DNA of 64,000 bases from Cymodocea nodosa. Taxonomy: Eukaryota > Streptophyta > Magnoliopsida > Alismatales > Cymodoceaceae. Position numbers and translations under genes: made by a program. The stretch is taken from assembly GCA_036874045.1 (NCBI GenBank), contig CM072343.1, forward strand, positions 13,102,001 to 13,166,000, read 5' to 3'. Under the pieces are notes generated by a model. The model was not told the origin of the DNA. It saw nothing but the letters and a program-made list of their open reading frames with translations, and did not search any database. Shown here one piece after another: positions 57,105-64,000 of this stretch (position 1 is the first letter of the stretch; the number at the start of each line of letters is the position of its first letter).

Positions 57105-58859
57105 GCTGTGATTTTGTGTGTTTAATGTGTGTATTCTGCATTTATTTTTAGAAAGAAAAAAAAAAGAATTATGAAGTTTTCATGTTCATTTTAAATAAAT
57201 AAAAAAAACAAACGAAACAAAATATCAATCCAGTTTGTTGGTATCTGTTCTGGGAAACCAACTAGCTTGCTTGTGAGCCACCAAAGGCATAGGAGCCTGG
57301 GTTCCACACAAGACACTGATTTATTAATATCTGTTAAATGTTATTTTGTTTTATATTCTGTGTTTATTTGGGAATGAAAAGTTTTTCAGAATCAAAAATC
57401 GGAATATGCAGAAAGAGATACAAATGGAACAAGGTATGTAACCAATTACTTATCCTGAATTTTAAATCAAACAAAACTTTATTCATGCTTGCTACAATTA
57501 CTGTACTTATTGTCAAATCTTTTACATTGAGGACAATGCAAAATGTAGGTATGGGGGGGAGGTAATTAAAGTAACAGCCATGTAAGTTTGTTAATTAAAG
57601 GAATTAAAATGGTACTGCAAAGTTTTGAGGAAATTGAAAATTTTTATAAACTTGCTGTATCTATCCGATAATTGAGACTGTAAAATTTTTATAAACTGCT
57701 TGAATGTTATATTTAGAAGGCTATAGAAGATGCTATAGAATTTATTATTTATGTAAATCTAGATATAGTATCTTATGATTTTTCTAAATTTCATGAGTTT
57801 AACAATTTCACGATTTTAAAATGAAATCAGAATATTTAATGCTTAATCAGAAAATTATCTAAAGTCCTAAAGGAGGTGAGATGTGAATTCTAGATTAAAT
57901 GAAACACATATGATGAAAGATACATTTACTTTGAATGATTGAACTTTTAGAATGATTTATGTGTAGATCTTATTAAACTACAGATAAAGTATGAACTTAT
58001 TGTTATGGATTCATATCTTTAGTAAATGGTAGAAGTAGGATTATATGAGATTGGTGTTTTACTGCATCTGTATTAATGAAATACGTGCATATATAGTATG
58101 TGATTAATGCTTTGTTTTGTGTGTGCATTTATTTTTAGAAAAAAAAAAAAAAACCTTAAGAGTTTATTGACTTGTTTGATCACGAGCCTTTTGTACTTGA
58201 GCAGATAGGTATGTAAGGATTGTTGACCTCAAAAAGGACTCTGAAAATCTGGCAACCTAAGATCTTGATCAGATCTGGGATTGTTGACTGAAAGCTCGTT
58301 ACATGGGTACATTAGAAAGCTCTTTATGATTCAAGCTTGTCAAATTAACTTTTAAAGTACAAAAAAAAAAAAAAACATATACTGTTCTGAAAAGATACAA
58401 GTGTTTTGTGAAATATAGATATCTTATGAATCGAGTATATTTTCTGTTATCTAGAATTGCTGAAATATGAATCTGGAATTGACTTTTGAAGTTGTTTAAT
58501 GGAAATACAATTCTTTATTCTACTTGTCTTAATCAGATTGAATTGGATTGTACTTTGATTCGTATGTTGTTGAAATTTCTTCTAGGAAACTTATTGGAAA
58601 ATTCAGGATTACAGATGATGAAAAGAAGAACAAACGATAATATAATTAACACCTATATGAAGATGATATACTTTGTATGTAATTTACATATATTCTAAAT
58701 ATCTTTGCAGGTTGATTACTGAAACATACAGAATATATGTTTATGCTGAACAGAAGAAAAAAAACAAAAGGGGAAGAATTAATTCGAGCACTTTTTGAAA
58801 GACCAATTAATTAGATCTTAGTTTGCTAAGGGACTAGCAAAATTTAGGTATGGGGGAAG
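57105..58859 (+). other. Athila-2 3' non-coding stretch with two polypurine tracts
   Basis: Parallel to 23,215-24,973. The internal tract TATGGGGGGGAGG lies at 57,550-57,562 after TTGAGGACAATGC, and the 3' tract TATGGGGGAAG ends at 58,859. No gene is seen, and short open frames do not stay open in Athila-1. Confidence 0.75.
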
Positions 58860-59795
58860 TGTTTAGAATGAAAAAGTGCATATTATTAATGATTAAATGA
58901 TGGTTAATTGCATAATATTTAGCTTATCATATGAGAATTAAGCCATTATGTTATAATCGCACTGTTATATGCTTTAATTGAAGAATCTGCTTAATTTTGG
59001 GGAATTAATGTTAATTTAGTACATTTATGAACTGTCGGTAAGTTGCAGGCTGTGAAATTCTTAAGTATCCGAATTTTCTGATATTTTGGACAGTAATGTT
59101 TAACATACCGAACAAATTCGGACAGTTATGTTTAACAGACTGAATATGTATCGGATAGTTATGTTTAAATTGTCGAACAGTTATGTTTTGAGAGAATATT
59201 TTATTATTTCCAGATGTACACGTGTCAAAACCAGAATGAATGTCTTAAGTGAACTTTCGGTTATGTTAGCTGTAATTATCCGAAAAAAACTTAAAGATTT
59301 TAATGGTTACTGTTTGAATCATCTAAATGTTAGTATTGCTTAATGATAAATCCAATGTTAACTAGCATTAAAAAGCTTAATTGATGTTATTTACAATCTG
59401 TGGAATCGCCAATTGGTTGGCTGAATTCCTCTGTAAATAGCAGTATTATAAAGAAGAGACAAGCTCGTGGAGTTAACTTAAGTCCACGAGGATAGTCCGT
59501 TGAGTTAACTGTAACTCAACGGAGTGCTTATTGAATATAAATTTGAATTGTTCACAAACAAACATTTCTTAAATTCGTCAGCAATTCCCTGTGGGATCGA
59601 CCTGTACTTGCACACTGATACAATAGACACTATGCACTTGCAGTTAAAGTACAAATTGGAATTAATATCTAAATTGTATTAAAGGTTGTTTGTTTACTTC
59701 TAAAAGAAAGAATAGGCATAAAGATAAATTAACTAAGTAAAAATAGAAGTAACAAATCCATGTTTTTCTAGTGTAGTGCTGGGAAAACCCAAACA
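58860..59795 (+). repeat. Athila-2 3' LTR (short form)
   Basis: Starts TGTTTAGAATG and ends AACCCAAACA, with 936 bases against 1,955 in the 5' LTR. It keeps the outer U3 and the U5, including the CCGTTGAGTTAACTGTAACT hairpin near 59,495. Confidence 0.9.
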
Positions 59796-59800
59796 GTTAG

Positions 59801-60997
59801 CGTTATAAACTTAAGTTGTTATTTTTGCACGTGGTAAAATTCTTATTATAAAAACATTTGTTTATTACTGAATCGGTGAGTTAAAGTTTTTCGGAGACTT
59901 ACAGTGGTAACTATCCGAATGGTAACTTAAGTCATGTTTTCAGGTCTTGACACATGTCTCACTAGTTTTATAATATAAAGAGTATTTCGGTGACTTACAT
60001 CTATAACTATCCGAAACTTAAACTGATTTCGGTGAGTTCTCGTTTAACCTTCCGAAAGAAAGGTTAAGCTGGTTCGTTGAGATAGCATAACACCACGGAC
60101 TTAGTTCGTTGAGTTAGCTACAGTACTCGTCACGTGAAATGGCACATGAGGAACTCGTTAAGTTAGAAATGTTAAGTTATATATATATACTTGTGTTACT
60201 CGTTTAGTTAACATTAAAGTAATGACTTCTTATTAAACTGATGAAAAACTTTTGGACGAGAAAGTTTATTTTGCATGAAGTTTTTCAGAGATCCAAGACT
60301 AATGATTAAAGGAAATTCGAAATATAAACGTGGGTTAGAACGTGTGTGTTTCGATGAAGGAAAAAGGAAAGACGTGGAGAAGTGGAAAACTAGTAGTGAT
60401 TAAACGTGGAGGATATGCATGAAATGAAGATACAGTATAAAAGGCATAGAGTTCTCGTTGATCAAACCATCCTTGCACACAAAAAGAAAAATCTTTTCAA
60501 GGATCAAATCATCCCTGCACACCAAAAGAAAAATCTGATTTAGGGATCAAAACACCTTTTCGGGGAAAATCTCTCAAGTGGAAGAAAATTCAGTGAAGCT
60601 TAAAAGGTCAGATTTATGTCATTGAAGATTTGAAGTATCAGAAGAAAGCAAATTCGGTGAAGCAGAGAAAGACAAGATATTCGTTACTAAAGAATTGCTA
60701 TAGAAGAAAAAGAAGAAGAAAGATCTGAAACAGGGAGAAATGTTTTAAATTCCGTAAATTAGTTTTCTCTGTTTGTAGTTATGAAATTGTTTAGATGATA
60801 CATAGTATCGAGATATAATTGCATCTACAATTTCTGAGGAGAATTGAATTGTATATTGTAATTGAAACCTTGAATAAAAATGATTTTATGAAAACACTGT
60901 CTCGACTTGTTTTTGAGTTTTAAAATTTCAATTATATTTCAGAAAATATTAAAGATACACAATTCACCCCCCTCTTGTGTAGCCATACGATCCTACA
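59801..60997 (+). repeat. Copia-2 3' LTR, right arm
   Basis: Matches 41,605-42,828. TATAAAAGG lies at 60,436-60,444. Ends GATCCTACA, followed by the ACTAC duplication. Confidence 0.95.
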
Positions 60998-61002
60998 ACT
61001 AC

Positions 61003-61233
61003 AAAACAATCCTGATTCCTTAAAATGACAAGGTTTGATTTGATTTTAATCTAATCGCCTTCCCATACCTACATTTTGCATTGTCCTCAATATAATAGAT
61101 TAACATAATATGTAGTACATGATAGCAAGCACGATAAACTCATTTCGTTGGTTTACTACTTAAGTCAACAGACTTAGTTCGTTGAGTTAGGACAACTCCA
61201 TGAACTGCACAAGAATGTAATTAAATGAAAGGT
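61003..61233 (-). other. Athila-3 internal non-coding stretch, second piece
   Basis: Continues from 41,051. It holds the complement of the internal polypurine-like block: CGCCTTCCCATACCTACA (61,056-61,073), then TTTTGCATTGTCCTCAA. A hairpin word, TTAGTTCGTTGAGTTAGG, lies near 61,170. The last bases, AAGGT, may be the target duplication of copia-3. No gene. Confidence 0.75.
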
Positions 61234-64000
61234 TGTTAGGAATTTTGTTTTGATGATAAATGCTTTATTAACATTTTTAAATAAGTCTAAATAATATTTT
61301 TGTAAGTATAATAGTCACGTAATTAAATGTTGATAAGTTATCAGAAAGTTTCATTTAAAATTTCAGATAGTTAAAGTTTTTGGATAGTTAGATTTTCAGA
61401 TAATTAAACTTTCTGTTGAGTATTTTGTTTTGATGATGTGTGCTGAATGAAAGTAATCATATTTGCTCAATTACTATTGCTTGTGAAAGGAAATTAAGAA
61501 CATCAATTAATACAGAAAAAGTTTGCTGATATAAATACTTGTCTGTATTGGATCTAAAATTATACTAAGTTAAATAACTAGTCATTTCATTGCATTAATT
61601 TCTCATTTAACTAAACGTTAAGATAACATGTGTTTTTATTGAAAAGCATGATATGTTTTAAAGTTATATTTTCTGTATCATGAACAGTGCATGTTTAGAC
61701 AACTCGTTAAGTTAGAGTGTTATTTGTATTGAGGTCATGTGAGAACTTGTTAAGTTAGATGCTTAAAGGTTAAAATAGGTCACGTGAGAACTTGTTAAGT
61801 TAGTGAGTAAAAGAAGAGACGAACTCGTTAAGTTAGTATTGTACACGTGGTGAAATTAAAGGTTACGAATGTTATATTGTATTACGTGAGTTGCACATGT
61901 TTAACTCATTAAGTTAACATAACTGCATGCATTGAGTTGCTATATTAAACACTAAGGCAACGCGTTAGGTTAGCGTTATAAAACTTAAGTTGTTATTATT
62001 GCACGTGGTAAAATTCTTATTATAAAAACATTTGTTTATTATTGGTTCATTGAGTTATCTATAACACAACGGAGTTGGTTTGCTGAGTTATCGTAACACC
62101 ACGAAGCAGGTTCATTGAGTTAGCATAACACCACAGACTTAGTTCATTGAGTTAGCTACAGTACTTGTCATGTGATTTGGCACATGATGAACTCATTGAG
62201 TTAGATACGTTAAGTTATAAATATACTTGTGTTACTTGTTTAGTTAACATTAACACAATGACTTCTTATTACACTTGATGAAAAATTTTGGACGAGAAAG
62301 TTTATTTTGCAAGAAATTTTTCAGAGATCTAGGATTGATGATTAAAGTAAATTTGAAAAGAAAATGTGGGTTAGAACATGTGTATTTCGATGAAGGAAAA
62401 ACAAAAGATGTGAAAAGTGGAAAACTAATAATAATTAAATGTGGAGGATATGCATGAAGTGAATATACAGTATAAAAGGCATAGAATTCTCGTTGATCAA
62501 TTATCCTTGCACACCAAATGAAATATCTTTTCAGGGATCATCAAAACACCTCTTCGGGGAAAAGCTCTCAGATGAAAGAAAATTCAGTGAAGTAGAAAAA
62601 GTCAGATTTATGTCACTGAAGATCTGAAGTATCAGAAGAAAGTTAGATATTTTTCATTGAAGAATTGTAGAAGAAAAAGAAGAAGAAGGAAAATCTCGAA
62701 CAGGGAGAAATGTTTTAAATTCTGCAAATTAGTTTTCTCTATTTGTAGTTATGAAATTGATTAGATGAAACATGGTATCGTTATATAATTGTATCTACAA
62801 TTTCAGAGGAGAATTGAATTGTATATTGTAATTGAAACCATGAATAAAATGATTTGATTAAAATAGTGTCTCGACTTGTTTTTACTTTTGAAGTTTCAGT
62901 TATAATTTAAAATGTTGAAAAACACAATTCACCCCCTCTTGTGTAGCCATTCGATCCTACACTTTCAGATAGTTAAAGTTTTTGGATAGTTAGATTTTCG
63001 GATAGTTAACGTTTTGATTTAGTCGAAGAGTTATGTTAAAAGCTTGTATAGTTAAGTTATCTGCACATGTGTTTTTAATGTTTTAAGTTGTCACGTGTTT
63101 TCCATGTGCGTTCAGTAATGAAAATCGAAGAGTTAGATAACTGTTCGAGCTTTTATATGCATGGATAGATAACTGTTCGAGTTTTATAAAATGACTAACG
63201 GATAGATAAGTTTTCTTTGTTCAGTCATGTGTTTTGTAGGTGAAAAAAACTCGAAGAGTTACAAATAAGTGTTCGAGTTTTTACAAGACTTAAAGGACAA
63301 GTGTTCGACTAAAGCAGTGATTTAGAAGATATTCTACAAATCTCCAAGAAGATAAAGTTTCGGTGAATCTACGAGTGGAAATCGTGGAAATTCAAAATGA
63401 TAGTGGAAAAAGTGGAAATTCAAAATGATAGTGGAAATCGTGGATAATTTGAATTAAAAATTAGTACGTGGATTATGGATTAAGTGGATGAACATGTTAA
63501 ACGTGAAGTTAGAGTTCAACTACTAAAAATAGAGGATACGAGCTACATTATGATCATCCTGATTCTAATCCCTAATCAAGATCAAGTCTGAATATTCAAT
63601 CCCAAATATCTAATCTGAATATTCAACTGCATATCAAATCCAAAAAAATTCTCCAACATCAGAAGAAGTTCAGAATTCTAAGCAATTTTAGAAAAGGAGT
63701 TGCAAACACAAGAAGTTTGGAAATTCGACAACTGGAGAAGAGATACAGAAGCTGAGCAAAAAGAAAGAAAAGAAGCTACGTGCATAAAGATCAGGTTTCA
63801 TACAATTTGAAATTAGCTTTGAATAAGAACTTCATTTTTTATTTGAATTGTATATCAGACATTATTGTATAAAAATCGACAAGAAGGGAATTGAACTGAA
63901 AAGATATTGTAAATTCTTTCTTTAAAGTTTATAAAGGATAGAATTTTATTTACGAGTGTTTTGTGCTCTTGTTTTATCCATTGGTAATTTTAATTACTAA
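61234..64000 (+). mobile_element. Copia-3: LTR of the copia-1 family, split by a solo LTR and running off the window
   Basis: TGTTAGGAATTTTG at 61,234 starts a copia-1-family LTR. Arms are 61,234-61,413 and 62,967-64,000, the latter colinear with 37,860-38,890. About 40 more bases are needed to reach the LTR end, so whether this is a 5' LTR or a solo LTR cannot be told. It inserted in Athila-3. Confidence 0.85.
61414..62961 (+). mobile_element. Solo LTR of the copia-2 family inside copia-3
   Basis: This LTR of 1,548 bases from TGTTGAGTATTTTG to GATCCTACA is flanked by CTTTC at 61,409-61,413 and 62,962-62,966. TATAAAAGG is at 62,471-62,479. It lacks the Athila-like block seen at 41,670-41,880, so it is nearer to copia-2b in U3. 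It has no interior: a solo LTR formed by recombination. Confidence 0.95.

Larger units (their letters stand above)
47678..59795 (+). mobile_element. Athila-2: Athila-type element with intronless F-box and no capsid region
   Basis: Flanked by GTTAG at 47,673-47,677 and 59,796-59,800. LTRs are 47,678-49,632 (1,955 bases) and 58,860-59,795 (936 bases, about half as long). The interior follows Athila-1: primer site, zinc-knuckle/spacer, protease, RT, RNase H, integrase, ACCGAAACATA repeats, F-box and 3' non-coding stretch. Two parts of Athila-1 are not seen: most of the env-like region and the intron with capsid-type gag. It would therefore depend on capsid from elsewhere. It is broken, with about ten breaks over pol and F-box. 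Confidence 0.95.
41052..60997 (+). mobile_element. Copia-2: copia element with gag and env-like regions but no pol, host of Athila-2
   Basis: Flanked by ACTAC at 41,047-41,051 and 60,998-61,002. The 5' LTR is 41,052-42,828. The 3' LTR is 47,128-47,677 plus 59,801-60,997, split by Athila-2. The interior holds a primer site, a gag region with zinc knuckle and an env-like region; no protease, integrase or RT was recognised. Copia-2b also lacks pol, so this looks like a non-autonomous lineage that needs pol supplied in trans (inference). LTR divergence is about 3% by eye. Coding regions are broken, with roughly ten breaks. Confidence 0.9.
1480..64000 (-). mobile_element. Athila-3: outer Ty3/gypsy Athila-type element, minus strand, hosts most of the nest
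   Basis: Four pieces in minus orientation belong to one old Athila element. They are LTR arms at about 1,480-2,364 and 39,463-40,167, and internal non-coding sequence at 40,168-41,051 and 61,003-61,233. Three insertions separate them: the solo LTR at 2,365, copia-2 at 41,052 and copia-3 at 61,234. The low arm aligns with the end of the Athila-1 LTR (leader-like CCCATAGGGAATGATC near 1,608; GATTACACCACTAAAAA near 2,169). The high arm ends at CTAAACA (40,161-40,167), followed by the complement of the GGGGGAAG polypurine tract. Its other LTR and any coding region lie beyond the window. It is more diverged than Athila-1 or Athila-2 and so is older, as its place in the nest also shows. Confidence 0.8.

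Noticed and set aside
58486-58698. 70-codon frame in the Athila-2 3' non-coding stretch
   Set aside because: The matching stretch in Athila-1 (about 24,610-24,820) does not stay open and no motif is recognised.
1-64000. Free-standing host genes
   Set aside because: Every frame with recognisable domains falls inside a bounded retroelement. The F-box gene is cargo in Athila elements, not a locus of its own in this window.

Overview
The window looks like intergenic heterochromatin of a flowering plant, probably a eudicot: it is AT-rich and built almost entirely of long terminal repeat (LTR) retrotransposons inserted into one another. No free-standing host gene, rRNA, tRNA or CRISPR array was recognised. 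Two superfamilies alternate. Ty3/gypsy elements of the Athila type have a tRNA-Asp-like primer site, an FMDDF-type reverse transcriptase and a [10 protein letters not shown]-type integrase. Ty1/copia elements of SIRE-like layout have an initiator-Met primer site, YVDD reverse transcriptase and an extra env-like region after pol. All are treated as fossils, and every coding region seen is broken.

The nest can be read from TG...CA ends and 5-bp target duplications. A copia remnant (1-~1,480) appears to be entered by a minus-strand Athila-3, whose LTR arms are ~1,480-2,364 and 39,463-40,167 and whose internal pieces are 40,168-41,051 and 61,003-61,233. A solo copia-type LTR (2,365-39,462, GATCA) sits in Athila-3's LTR. 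Copia-1 (3,369-38,934, TCTTC) sits in that solo LTR. Athila-1 (3,506-27,114, TTAAC) sits in copia-1's 5' LTR. Minus-strand copia-2b (4,267-11,427, GCAGC) sits in Athila-1's 5' LTR. That is six levels. To the right, copia-2 (41,052-60,997, ACTAC) sits inside Athila-3 and carries Athila-2 (47,678-59,795, GTTAG) in its 3' LTR. Copia-3 (from 61,234, running off the window) carries another solo LTR (61,414-62,961, CTTTC). By-eye LTR divergence is about 5% for copia-1, 3-4% for Athila-1 and 3% for copia-2, mostly transitions. This agrees with the nesting order and suggests activity over the last few million years.

The most unusual content is in the Athila family. Both plus-strand copies carry a captured F-box gene between pol and the 3' LTR. 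In Athila-1 that gene is split by a 1,554-base GT-AG intron, and the intron holds the capsid-type gag region that normally lies at the 5' end. Only the zinc-knuckle part of gag is left at the 5' end. Athila-2 has the F-box without the intron, as if copied from spliced RNA, and has no capsid region. In addition, the env-like protein region and blocks of LTR sequence (41 of 43 bases alike in one stretch) are shared between the Ty3/gypsy and Ty1/copia elements, which points to module exchange between superfamilies. Two reciprocal insertions hit the same point of one shared LTR block.
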